The translations under genes and the position numbers were made by a program. Under the pieces are notes generated by a model, which ran no database searches, was not told the origin of the DNA, and saw only the letters and a list, made by a program, of their open reading frames with translations. From positions 1,923,015-1,987,014 of the forward strand of contig JACQXA010000004.1 in assembly GCA_016208975.1 (NCBI GenBank): 64,000 nt of DNA, in the 5' to 3' direction. Below, in pieces: positions 27,246 through 35,470 of the stretch (its first letter is position 1; each line of letters begins with the position of its first letter). This DNA is from Nitrospinota bacterium. GTDB taxonomy: Bacteria > Nitrospinota_A > UBA7883 > JACRLM01.

Positions 27246-28202
27246 TTATTTTTCCAGGGGCCATCCCTGTTTTTTCCAAAAGGTCACCCCCCCTTGCGTC
27301 ACCACAGCGTCGAGCCCCTCTTTTATCAGCCGCTCCCTGGCGGAAGAGGAACGGCGATCTGTCCCGCAGATCAAATAGACCCTGGCTCCGCTTTTTATCT
27401 CCCCAATCCTGGTCTCCAGCTCCGGCAATGGGATGTTCACGGCGCCGGGCAGATGACCCTCCACAAATTCCGCTACGCTCCTTACATCCACCACGTAAGG
27501 ATTCCCGCCGGACTCGATCATCCGTTTCAGCTCTTGCGCCGGGGTGAATAGCTTCGCCTCCCGGGCCCTTTTCACCAGCCTTGGTAGAACGAACATGGCC
27601 GCCACCAGCGCCGCCGCCACTAGGCCGTGCCGGACGGCCCCTTCCCCTCCGGCCAGCGCTTCATTACCCGCGTAGCCTAAATAGGTGTAGGCGAAGCTTG
27701 CGGGCGCCATGAAGACAAAGGAGGCTATAACGTATTGCGCCAGGCCTATCTTTGTAAGGCCCAGGGCGTAGTTCATCACATTGAAGGGGAATACCGGCAC
27801 AAGCCGTATGAAGGCCACAAACCACCATCCTTCCACCTCCACGCCGTCGTACATCCTTTTCAACACGCCGGATCCCAACCGGCGTTGTACCCATTCGCCC
27901 GCCACGAACCTTGAAACAATGAAGGCCAGCGTGGCGCCCAGCGTGGCCCCTGTGAGGTTTAGAATCGTGCCCCACACCGGGCCGAAAAGCGCTCCGCCCA
28001 TGATGGTGAGGGCCGATCCGGGGATCATTAGCGGGGTCATCGCGGCGTAGAGCGCCACGAAAATCACAGGCCCCCAAATGCCAGCTTCTTCCAGCAAGGG
28101 CGCAAGCTGGCCCGGATCCAGCGATTCCCGGTTCAAAATCGCCACGACGATAGCCACGATCACCATGGCGGCGACCAAGGTCCTGATAAAATTCCTGTTC
28201 AA
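27246..28202 (-). CDS. VTT/TVP38-DedA membrane domain fused to rhodanese
   Basis: 318 residues. Residues 1-210 form a VTT (TVP38/TMEM64, DedA-like) domain with about six hydrophobic stretches and the GSALTIMGGALFG re-entrant-type segment. Residues about 218-318 form a rhodanese domain with C279 in YLICGTDRRSSS as the predicted persulfide-bearing Cys. A membrane channel or flippase-like domain tethered to a sulfur transferase suggests sulfur handling at the membrane. It is co-oriented with sterol-desaturase-like, DsrE and SQR genes. Confidence 0.87.
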   Translation of the reverse strand: MNRNFIRTLVAAMVIVAIVVAILNRESLDPGQLAPLLEEAGIWGPVIFVALYAAMTPLMIPGSALTIMGGALFGPVWGTILNLTGATLGATLAFIVSRFVAGEWVQRRLGSGVLKRMYDGVEVEGWWFVAFIRLVPVFPFNVMNYALGLTKIGLAQYVIASFVFMAPASFAYTYLGYAGNEALAGGEGAVRHGLVAAALVAAMFVLPRLVKRAREAKLFTPAQELKRMIESGGNPYVVDVRSVAEFVEGHLPGAVNIPLPELETRIGEIKSGARVYLICGTDRRSSSARERLIKEGLDAVVTQGGVTFWKKQGWPLEK

Positions 28203-28220
28203 AATCGCCTCAATCCAAAA

Positions 28221-29051
28221 CTATCTGTTGATGGCGTAACCGCTTCCGGGTGAGACGAATGGCTGGATGAGCATCCTGTCCAGCCGGTTATCTCTCGGGC
28301 CGCGGAACTCTTTTATTCCTATAACCATCCCCAGGTGCCCCTTGGCGGGCTGGGGGAGGTATGTGCCGAAAAGCCTGTCCCACCAGGGCAGGTTGAAACC
28401 GAAATTGCTGTTGGCCTCCCGGGGCTCCACCGAATGATGGACCCTGTGCATGTCCGGGGTCACCACGAAAAGACGCAAAACAGCGTCCACCCTTTCCGGG
28501 ATGCGGATGTTGCCATGGTTGAACATGGCGGTGGCGTTGAGCAAAACCTCGAATATCAGCACCGATCCCGGGCTTGCGCCGATGGCCGTCACCACACCGA
28601 ATTTTATTAGCATGGACAAGATTATCTCTATCGGGTGGAACCGAGCGCCGGTGGTAACGTCATAATCCAGGTCGGCGTGATGCATCCGGTGCAGACGCCA
28701 AAGGGATGGAGCCGCGTGGAACAGAACATGCTGAAAATATATGGCCATGTCCAGAAAGACCACGGCGCCCAGGGTTTCAATCCAGAAGGGGAGGTCAACG
28801 TTGTTTAACAGGCCCCATGCCCTGTCTTGAACGGTGAAGGCCAGCCCCACCGCAGCCGCCGGGAAGATAAGCCTGAGCAGGAGGGTGTTCAACGCCACCA
28901 GCCCCAGGTTCGAAAGCCACCGGGCCGCCTTGGGTGTTGTCAGCGCTCTCCTGGGCGCCGCAAGCTCCCACATGGCCACCGCCCCGAAAACCCCGAAGAA
29001 AAACGATAGCCTTACGGCGGCCTCCCACGCCATTGAACCCTCCCCGGCCAT
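28221..29051 (-). CDS. Sterol desaturase / fatty acid hydroxylase superfamily protein
   Basis: 276 residues with about four to five membrane helices and the diiron histidine clusters HVLFH, HRMHH, an NHGNI segment and HRVHH. Members hydroxylate or desaturate lipids with O2. It is the first gene of the minus-strand sulfide operon, 19 bp before the VTT-rhodanese gene, directly across from the ArsR-rhodanese gene. Its link to sulfur chemistry is not known. Confidence 0.88.
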   Translation of the reverse strand: MAGEGSMAWEAAVRLSFFFGVFGAVAMWELAAPRRALTTPKAARWLSNLGLVALNTLLLRLIFPAAAVGLAFTVQDRAWGLLNNVDLPFWIETLGAVVFLDMAIYFQHVLFHAAPSLWRLHRMHHADLDYDVTTGARFHPIEIILSMLIKFGVVTAIGASPGSVLIFEVLLNATAMFNHGNIRIPERVDAVLRLFVVTPDMHRVHHSVEPREANSNFGFNLPWWDRLFGTYLPQPAKGHLGMVIGIKEFRGPRDNRLDRMLIQPFVSPGSGYAINR

Positions 29052-29095
29052 GATTTAATATACCCCTTCTTGAAAAAGTGGACGCGCTGGCGTAT

Positions 29096-29117
29096 TATTC
29101 AACTGTTCAATTGAATA
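29096..29117. promoter_or_regulatory. ArsR-type operator candidate in the divergent promoter
   Basis: Inverted repeat TATTCAA (29096-29102), 8-base spacer, TTGAATA (29111-29117). A third half-site TTCAA (29106-29110) makes an overlapping perfect palindrome TTCAATTGAA (29106-29115). AT-rich ATTC/GAAT repeats are typical of SqrR/BigR-type sulfide-responsive ArsR proteins. It lies between the divergent ArsR-rhodanese and sulfide operon starts. Confidence 0.6.
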
Positions 29118-29141
29118 CTAAAATATCTTGGGGAAGGGGCA

Positions 29142-29816
29142 ATGTCAAGCGTAAGCCGTAAAGGCGAGATTTACGCCCATTTGGCCAATGCGGGCAAGGC
29201 GCTGGCGCACGGGGCCAGGCTGGAGCTTTTGGAGTACATGTCACAGGGGGAACGAAGCGTAGAGGAGCTGGCGGAGCTTTCAGGCATGCCGGTGGCCAAC
29301 GTCTCCCAGCATCTGCAAAAACTGGGCAGGGCCGGAATGGCCGTTTCCCGCAAGGAGGGGCAGAGGGTGTATTACTCCATATCCGGCATGGAGGTGGTGG
29401 CCCTGCTTTCGGCGCTACGGAGCGTGGCGGAGAAGAACCTGGCGGAAATTCGTGGAGTGGTGGACAGATACCTGAAAGTCAAAGACAGCCTGGAGCCTGT
29501 TCGCGCCCGGGAGCTTTTGAAGCTGGCCAAAAAAGGTTCCGTGACGGTGATAGACGTTCGCCCCCCCGAGGAGTACGTTCAGGGGCATCTGGCCGGGGCC
29601 GTGAATGTGCCGCTAAAGGAGCTGGAGTGGCGGTTGAAGGATATTCCCAAGGCGGGCGAAGTGGTTGCGTATTGCCGGGGGCCTTACTGCGTTATGGCTT
29701 TTGAGGCAGTGGTCGCGCTTCGCAAAAAGGGGTATAGGGCGCGAAGGCTGGCTGATGGATTTCCAGAGTGGAAGCAGGCGGGCCTGCCGGTGGCCGCCGG
29801 GACCGGAAAAAGCTGA
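29142..29816 (+). CDS. ArsR-family regulator fused to a rhodanese domain
   Basis: 224 residues. Residues 1-95 are an ArsR winged helix with recognition segment MPVANVSQHLQKLGRAG. Residues about 115-218 are a rhodanese with C178 and C183 in YCRGPYC. The DNA-binding domain has no Cys, so the usual ArsR thiol sensor is absent and the rhodanese Cys pair is the obvious candidate for sensing persulfide. Divergent from the sterol-desaturase/VTT-rhodanese/DsrE/SQR operon with an operator-like repeat in between. Confidence 0.9.
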   Translation: MSSVSRKGEIYAHLANAGKALAHGARLELLEYMSQGERSVEELAELSGMPVANVSQHLQKLGRAGMAVSRKEGQRVYYSISGMEVVALLSALRSVAEKNLAEIRGVVDRYLKVKDSLEPVRARELLKLAKKGSVTVIDVRPPEEYVQGHLAGAVNVPLKELEWRLKDIPKAGEVVAYCRGPYCVMAFEAVVALRKKGYRARRLADGFPEWKQAGLPVAAGTGKS

Positions 29817-29829
29817 AGACGCGGGGGGC

Positions 29830-31314
29830 TTATCCGTTGTCGGCCATTTGATGGGAGTATAGGACCAGCCTTCCGCCACCTGCCCTTTTAGCCGCGTACA
29901 TGGCGTCGTCGGCGAACTTCACCAGCTCCTCAGGATCGCCGCCATGGGACGGATAGATGCTTATTCCTATGCTGGCCGAAAGCGAAAGGGGGATGCCGCC
30001 GATCTCCACGGGGCTCTTGAGGGCCGCCAGTATCTTTTCCGCTATAAATTCCGGCTCTTCCCCTTTTTTCATCCGGGGGATGAGCGCCATAAACTCGTCC
30101 CCCGCGATGCGCGACACGGTGTCGGACTCCCGGAGCGAGTGTTTCAGCCGTATGGCCGCCTCCTGGATAAGCTTGTCCCCCACATCGTGGCCATGGCTGT
30201 CGTTGACATGCTTTAGTTTGTCCAGATCCAGGAAAAACACCGCCAGCATCTCTCCGTCCCGTTTGGCGTGGGCCAGCTCCAGCGAGAGACGCTCGAAGAA
30301 CATTTGCCGGTTCGGAAGCCCCGTAAGCGCGTCGTGATAGGCCAGGAACCTGATAGTTTCCTCTTTCTGTTTGCGCTCGGCGATGTCGTTGAACACGCCT
30401 ATGTAGTTTGTCACCAGGCCAGAATCGTCTTTAATGGCCGCCAGGGATAGCCACTCGGGGTAAACCTCCCCGTTCTTGCGGCGGTTCCATATTTCCCCCT
30501 GCCATTGCCCGGTGTTTTTCATTTCCTCCCACATCGCCTGGTAGAACTCGGGCCCATGGGCTCCGGACCTGAGAACCCTGGGGGTGCGGCCAATCACATC
30601 CGCCTGATCGTATCCCGTAACGGCCGTGAACGCGGGATTTACCGTTTGTATAACCCCGTTGGCGTCGGTGATCATGATCCCCTCGATGGCGTTATCGAAC
30701 ACCGTGGCGGTCATTTTCAGCCTGTCTTCGGCTTGTTTTCGCTGTGTCCGGTCTATCCCGGTGACGATGATGTGCAGGGGGGCGGTTTCACTCCTAAAGA
30801 GCGCCGCCAGGGACCATTCGATATATCGCCGCTCATGGGCGCTGGTCCTTATATAGTGCCAGAAGCTTACGTTTTTACCTTCGTGGATTACCTGGCGGAG
30901 CGCATCCTGCGCCTCATCTTTGTCGTCATCGCTCCAGGAAAGCTCCTGGAATTTATGACGGTCCAGGTCTTCCGGGGTGTATCCGGTGGTGTCGGAGAAA
31001 GCCCGGTTCATCCTCAATATCCGGCCAGCGGGATCCAGAACGGCCACAAGGGCGCCAACCGTGTCCAGGATGCCCGATACAAAGTTGCGTTCTTCCTGCA
31101 ACTGTATGGCCAGCATGGTGCGGCGGTCCACCTCCTTGCGGAGCGCCGCCTTGCTCCCTTTCATAAGGTAAATGGTCTTGGTGAGCAAATCGGCTTTAAC
31201 CTCCGCCAAATATGCGTTGCACCGCATCTTCAGCGCTTTTTCGGTGAGGTTCTTGTTGATCCCCTGTATTTCCTTCATGTGCCTTGCGCCGGTCTGCCTG
31301 ATGTTCTCGTCCAT
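29830..31314 (-). CDS. PAS-PAS diguanylate cyclase (AGDEF)
   Basis: 494 residues, no membrane segment. An N-terminal coiled region (about 1-80) is followed by two PAS/PAC domains (about 85-200 and 205-325) and a GGDEF domain (about 330-485). The signature is AGDEF (RIAGDEFMAL), a variant still found in active cyclases. The product would be c-di-GMP. It begins 13 bp after the stop of the ODP oxygen-sensor gene and is presumably cotranscribed with it, which suggests O2-dependent c-di-GMP control. Confidence 0.92.
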   Translation of the reverse strand: MDENIRQTGARHMKEIQGINKNLTEKALKMRCNAYLAEVKADLLTKTIYLMKGSKAALRKEVDRRTMLAIQLQEERNFVSGILDTVGALVAVLDPAGRILRMNRAFSDTTGYTPEDLDRHKFQELSWSDDDKDEAQDALRQVIHEGKNVSFWHYIRTSAHERRYIEWSLAALFRSETAPLHIIVTGIDRTQRKQAEDRLKMTATVFDNAIEGIMITDANGVIQTVNPAFTAVTGYDQADVIGRTPRVLRSGAHGPEFYQAMWEEMKNTGQWQGEIWNRRKNGEVYPEWLSLAAIKDDSGLVTNYIGVFNDIAERKQKEETIRFLAYHDALTGLPNRQMFFERLSLELAHAKRDGEMLAVFFLDLDKLKHVNDSHGHDVGDKLIQEAAIRLKHSLRESDTVSRIAGDEFMALIPRMKKGEEPEFIAEKILAALKSPVEIGGIPLSLSASIGISIYPSHGGDPEELVKFADDAMYAAKRAGGGRLVLYSHQMADNG

Positions 31315-31327
31315 CGCCCCCTCCCGG

Positions 31328-32062
31328 TTAAACCAGGTCCACCCCGCATTTCAAGTTTTTCAGCCGGCCGATGGCTTTCCGGACATTCTCCCCCTCCAGC
31401 ACCGAGCCGTGCTGGGGAAGTATCCTTTCTATATCCATCTTCTCCAGCATCTCCATGCATGGGCGCAAAATGGCGGAGCTTGGCATGTAAAGCTCGTGCC
31501 ACCGCTCCATGGGGGAAAGGAAATCCCCGTTGGCGAACAGGCTCCAGTCCTGCGATATGGCCCCGAAAATGTCTGAAGTGAACAAAGTCTTGGTCTGGCT
31601 GTCGTAAGTGACTATGGCGCCGGGCGCGTGCAGGTACGGGGTGAAGATAAAATCCAGTGTCCGTCCGCTTTTCAGCTGGAGTTTGTAGCCGTTTTTGTCC
31701 ACCGCGTAAAACCCGGACCGCAAGCCGTAATGCCTGAGAAGGCGCACCGTGTTGGAGTGGGCCACTATCTGGAGGCTTGCGCTGTTTATTACCTCCTCCA
31801 CCACCGCCAGGTTGCCAGCCACGTCGGGATCCTGATGATGGGCCACCACGTAGGTGATGCTCTCCGGGTCCACAAGGTCTATGACCTTTCGCATCACCAC
31901 GGAGAAGTGGGGGATGGAGCCCGGATCTATGAGAATTATGTCCTCATCGTCGATAAGCACATACGGGTTGCAGTGGAGGTTGGCTTCCCTGTCGTAGAAC
32001 CCGACCCAATAGATGTCCCGTGTTATGGAAATAGCGTTATCGTAATCGAGTTTTAAAGCCAT
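31328..32062 (-). CDS. ODP-type diiron metallo-beta-lactamase-fold oxygen sensor
   Basis: 244 residues, single MBL-fold domain. Ligand motifs are HHQDPDVAGN (near 79-88), LHAPGAIV with a His near 147, TSDIFGA and LPQHGS. The HxxDxD variant in place of HxHxDH is typical of flavodiiron-like ODP proteins that bind O2 at a diiron site without a flavodoxin partner. The direct neighbour is a diguanylate cyclase gene. ODP proteins act as O2 sensors in chemotaxis and signalling in other bacteria; that role is extrapolated here. Confidence 0.85.
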   Translation of the reverse strand: MALKLDYDNAISITRDIYWVGFYDREANLHCNPYVLIDDEDIILIDPGSIPHFSVVMRKVIDLVDPESITYVVAHHQDPDVAGNLAVVEEVINSASLQIVAHSNTVRLLRHYGLRSGFYAVDKNGYKLQLKSGRTLDFIFTPYLHAPGAIVTYDSQTKTLFTSDIFGAISQDWSLFANGDFLSPMERWHELYMPSSAILRPCMEMLEKMDIERILPQHGSVLEGENVRKAIGRLKNLKCGVDLV

Positions 32063-32157
32063 GGGCCTTTTAAATAAGACTTGGTTAAATTGTAAAGGGG
32101 CGTTACTGAGCCATTCTACACAATCATGGCGCCCCGTGTCTAATCAACAGACCCGCT

Positions 32158-33927
32158 CTAAAAACAGAACACCCCAAGAGCCCCCGGTCCAACATGGGAG
32201 CCTAACACCGGCGAGACCCGGCCGGTGAGGGGAGATTCCACCCCCAGCCGTTCTTTTATAATGGCGATAACCTGGTCCCGGCTGTCCATGTCGTCCGACC
32301 AGGCGACGGCCACGCGCCCTTCAAAGCCGGGCCGGGAGGCGCGTTCCTCCAGCAGTTCCACCAGTTTTTTCATCATCGCCTTCCTGCCCAGTGCCGACCG
32401 GCATGACGTTGCCTTTCCATCCTTGTATTCAAGGATGGGTTTCACCCCGAAAGCATAGCCTATTACCTTCTTGGCGGTTCCAATACGCCCGTTTTTGGAG
32501 AGATATTCCAGCGTGTCCACCGTGAAGAAGGTGGAGAGTTTCCCTTTTATCCCATCCAGCCGCGACAGAATGTCCGTAACCGCGGCTCCGCTTTCCGCCA
32601 TGCGGGCGGCTTCCACAACCATCATCCCCAGTCCCAGCGAAACATGGCCCGAATCGTAACTTATAACCTTTCCGCCGCCGAACTCGTCCCCAAGCCTTTT
32701 CCCGGCCTGGTAGGCGCCGGAGAGGGTGGAGGATATGTAGATGGCCAGGACCTTGTCGCAATGGGGGATGAGGTGCTCCAGCGCCCGGATGAAATCGCCC
32801 GGGGCCGGAAGGCTGGTGCGGGGTAAAGATCCGTCCCGCCGAAGGCGGTGATAGAACTCGTCGGCGGTGATGTCCATCCTGTCGCGGAAAGACTCGTCGC
32901 CGAACATCACCTGGAGCGGCGCCATCTCCACGCCCAGCTCTTCGAGCAGAGCCAGGTCCAAGTCGCAGGTGGAGTCGGTGAGCATCCCGATGGCCTTGAG
33001 CGCCCGTTCCGCCCCCGCCAGCTGGCCGCTTTGGGCCACCATGTCGTCCACCTTGGTCTTTATAAGCTGGCCCAGGCCGCCGAGGTAACTGAACACTTTG
33101 GGCGGGTCGTTGGTGTGCACATGTATTTTCAGCAGGCCGCTGTCGCAGGTTACTATCACCGAGTCCCCCAGGGAAGACAACTGGCCGCTTATGTCGCTCC
33201 TTACGAATCCGCCGCCGCTTACAAGCCCCTCCACGCAATAACGGAACTTGATATCCTCCGGCTTGGCGCGGGCGAATACGCGCCTGATAGGTTTTAACGC
33301 CGCGCCCCATTCCCCCTTCATGTAGTTTAACGCCCCTTCCCAGAACAGCAGGAACCCATGGGCGCCGGAATCCACCACTTTGTTCTCCCGGAGTAGCTCC
33401 ATCTCCCCGGTGGTCTCGTCCACCGAGTGGCGGGCGCTTTCCACCAGTTTCTCTATGGTCACCCGCATGTCCTCGATATCCGTCTGGGCTTCTTTGAGCC
33501 TGTCCACAGCCTTGCGGATGGTGGTGAGGATGGTGCCCTCCTTCGGGTTTGTAAGGGCCGCGTAGGCCGCCTGTTTGCCATGGTCCATCGCTTCAATGAA
33601 CCCGCCGGGGCGGACAGACTCCTCCTCTTTTAGCTTCAAAAACATGCCGTGGAAGAATTCCGAAAGTATGATGCCGGAGTTACCCTTGGCGTCCATACGA
33701 AGTTTTTGGGATAGCGTGCGAAGCACCTGGCTTAAGGAATCGCCATCGGAGCCCTCCAGCGCCTCGGCGGCTTTTGTGAGGGTGTGGGCCATGTTCGTGC
33801 CCGTGTCGCCATCGGGCACGGGGAACACGTTAATGCTGTTGAGGTAGTCGCGGGACTCGGAAACCCGCCGCGCCCCCGCAATGAAAAGCTCCCGGAACCT
33901 TTGTCCGTCCAGCGTATCCTTGGTCAT
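32158..33927 (-). CDS. Dak2 (FakA-like)-DegV (FakB-like) fusion protein
   Basis: 589 residues. The N-terminal Dak2/FakA nucleotide domain has VPDGDTGTNM near 37-46 and a NSGII motif. The middle domain follows, and the C-terminal about 280 residues are a DegV/FakB fatty-acid-binding domain (MLTDSTCDL, YISSTLSGAY). In Firmicutes FakA and FakB are separate proteins that phosphorylate fatty acids for phospholipid synthesis. The fusion puts kinase and acyl carrier in one chain. plsX and plsY are not nearby. Confidence 0.88.
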   Translation of the reverse strand: MTKDTLDGQRFRELFIAGARRVSESRDYLNSINVFPVPDGDTGTNMAHTLTKAAEALEGSDGDSLSQVLRTLSQKLRMDAKGNSGIILSEFFHGMFLKLKEEESVRPGGFIEAMDHGKQAAYAALTNPKEGTILTTIRKAVDRLKEAQTDIEDMRVTIEKLVESARHSVDETTGEMELLRENKVVDSGAHGFLLFWEGALNYMKGEWGAALKPIRRVFARAKPEDIKFRYCVEGLVSGGGFVRSDISGQLSSLGDSVIVTCDSGLLKIHVHTNDPPKVFSYLGGLGQLIKTKVDDMVAQSGQLAGAERALKAIGMLTDSTCDLDLALLEELGVEMAPLQVMFGDESFRDRMDITADEFYHRLRRDGSLPRTSLPAPGDFIRALEHLIPHCDKVLAIYISSTLSGAYQAGKRLGDEFGGGKVISYDSGHVSLGLGMMVVEAARMAESGAAVTDILSRLDGIKGKLSTFFTVDTLEYLSKNGRIGTAKKVIGYAFGVKPILEYKDGKATSCRSALGRKAMMKKLVELLEERASRPGFEGRVAVAWSDDMDSRDQVIAIIKERLGVESPLTGRVSPVLGSHVGPGALGVFCF

Positions 33928-33957
33928 GGCGTCACGCGATGAAGGGTCAATGGAGGC

Positions 33958-35352
33958 TCACACCCCCATGGCCAGTTTTCTGATAGGTTTTTTAAGCTTG
34001 TCCATCATCCTTATAAGCCGCTCGCCGTGGCGCGAGTAGTACATCTTGTAGATGAGCGCTTTTTTAAGCGACTTCTCCCGGTACACGTTGAAGGCGAAGT
34101 TCCTGTAGCAGTCCAGGATGTCCTCCCGGGTGAACTGGGGCATGGTAAGCGGCGTGTCGGTCCTGGAGATGAAATCCTCGTCCAGAAAATCCGGGCTCAG
34201 GAAACCGGCCTCGATGGATATGCGGTGAAGGGCGGTGCCCGGGTAAGGGTTGAATATGTAACATACAAGGCTGTCCGGCTCTATCCTGCGGTTCACCTCC
34301 ACGGTGTCCATATGCATCTGGCGGGTTTCATGCGGGAAACCCACGATGTTGTAAGACTTGGTCTTCAACCCGGCCTTCCTGGCGTCGGCGAAAGCCTGCA
34401 CAATTTTCCCGTTGGTCATCTTGCGGTTCAGCACTTTTCTGCGCAATTCCTCACTGCCCGACTCCACCCCCATGGCCACCCTTGTGCATCCGGCGTCGGC
34501 CAGGTTTTTGAAAGTGTCGTAATTGGCGCTTTCAACCCTGGTGGTCACCTCGAAAGGCAGGTCTATCTCCCTTGTGTACGCGTCGCAGAAGTCTTTAACG
34601 TACTTTCTGTCTATGGTGAACACGTCATCGGCGAAGAAGATGTTTTTCACCTTGAACCGGGTCACAACGTCCTTTATCTCGGCGATGCCGTTCTCCACGC
34701 TCCTGAACCGCACGTATTTGCCCTCCTGCAACCTGCCCATGGCGGGGCTTCCGCAATAGTTGCAGTTATAGGGGCAACCGCGGGAGAGCATGAAGGTGGC
34801 CCGGTCGTAATCCGAGTCCACTATCTTCTGGTAGTCGAACATGTCCCGGTCGCCGAATGGTATCTGGTCCAGTTCGTGGATGAAATAGCCCGGAGGGTTT
34901 TTTATGAGCGACCCGTCGCTGTTTCGCGCCCACACGCCGGGGATGGTCCTGTAATCCCCCCCCTTCTCCAGAGCTTCCACAACTTTTAAAATTACCGTTT
35001 CCCCCTCGCCCACGCATATGGCGTCCAGCCCCTCGGCGTTTTCCAGGAACTGGGGATATAAGGAGGGGTGGGTTCCGCCCGCTATTTGGAACACTCCCGT
35101 GGGCCTCACCATGGCGGCCAGTTTTTTCACATGGCGCACTTGTGAGGAATCGGTGGTGTAGCCTACGATGTCCGGCTTGAAATCGCTTATATGTTTGAGG
35201 AGCCCTTCCGGATCCCACTGGTCGAACATATAGCGCAACTGGGTCTGGTGGCCCGCTTTCTTCAACACCGACGATAGGATGCCCAGGCCGAAATGGTAGC
35301 TTTTGGCCCCGCCCTTCACGTTTATGTCGGTATAGACAAACAAAACTCTCAT
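33958..35352 (-). CDS. B12-binding-domain radical SAM protein
   Basis: 464 residues. Residues 1-140 resemble a B12-binding Rossmann domain (PDIVGYTTDS, GGTHPSL), followed by an Elp3-type radical SAM domain with CPYNCNYC (C193, C197, C200). A C-terminal basic tail ends near KKPIRKLAMGV. Related enzymes do C-methylation, lipid or hopanoid modification and natural-product chemistry. The 31-bp gap to the FakA/B fusion suggests one transcript. The substrate cannot be read from sequence. Confidence 0.87.
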   Translation of the reverse strand: MRVLFVYTDINVKGGAKSYHFGLGILSSVLKKAGHQTQLRYMFDQWDPEGLLKHISDFKPDIVGYTTDSSQVRHVKKLAAMVRPTGVFQIAGGTHPSLYPQFLENAEGLDAICVGEGETVILKVVEALEKGGDYRTIPGVWARNSDGSLIKNPPGYFIHELDQIPFGDRDMFDYQKIVDSDYDRATFMLSRGCPYNCNYCGSPAMGRLQEGKYVRFRSVENGIAEIKDVVTRFKVKNIFFADDVFTIDRKYVKDFCDAYTREIDLPFEVTTRVESANYDTFKNLADAGCTRVAMGVESGSEELRRKVLNRKMTNGKIVQAFADARKAGLKTKSYNIVGFPHETRQMHMDTVEVNRRIEPDSLVCYIFNPYPGTALHRISIEAGFLSPDFLDEDFISRTDTPLTMPQFTREDILDCYRNFAFNVYREKSLKKALIYKMYYSRHGERLIRMMDKLKKPIRKLAMGV

Positions 35353-35382
35353 GCTTTATCCTGTTTATTCGCCGATGGAAGG

Positions 35383-35397
35383 TTATCCATAGGATAA
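35383..35397. promoter_or_regulatory. Palindrome in a divergent promoter region
   Basis: TTATCC-ATA-GGATAA, a perfect 6+3+6 inverted repeat between the divergent radical SAM and acyltransferase genes. It has the size and place of a regulator site; the regulator is unknown. Confidence 0.35.
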
Positions 35398-35470
35398 TCA
35401 CATCTTAATTTAACGTAGGGTTTAATGCAATTTTTAACGGACGCAAGCGGCGTTGGGGAACATAGGCTGT

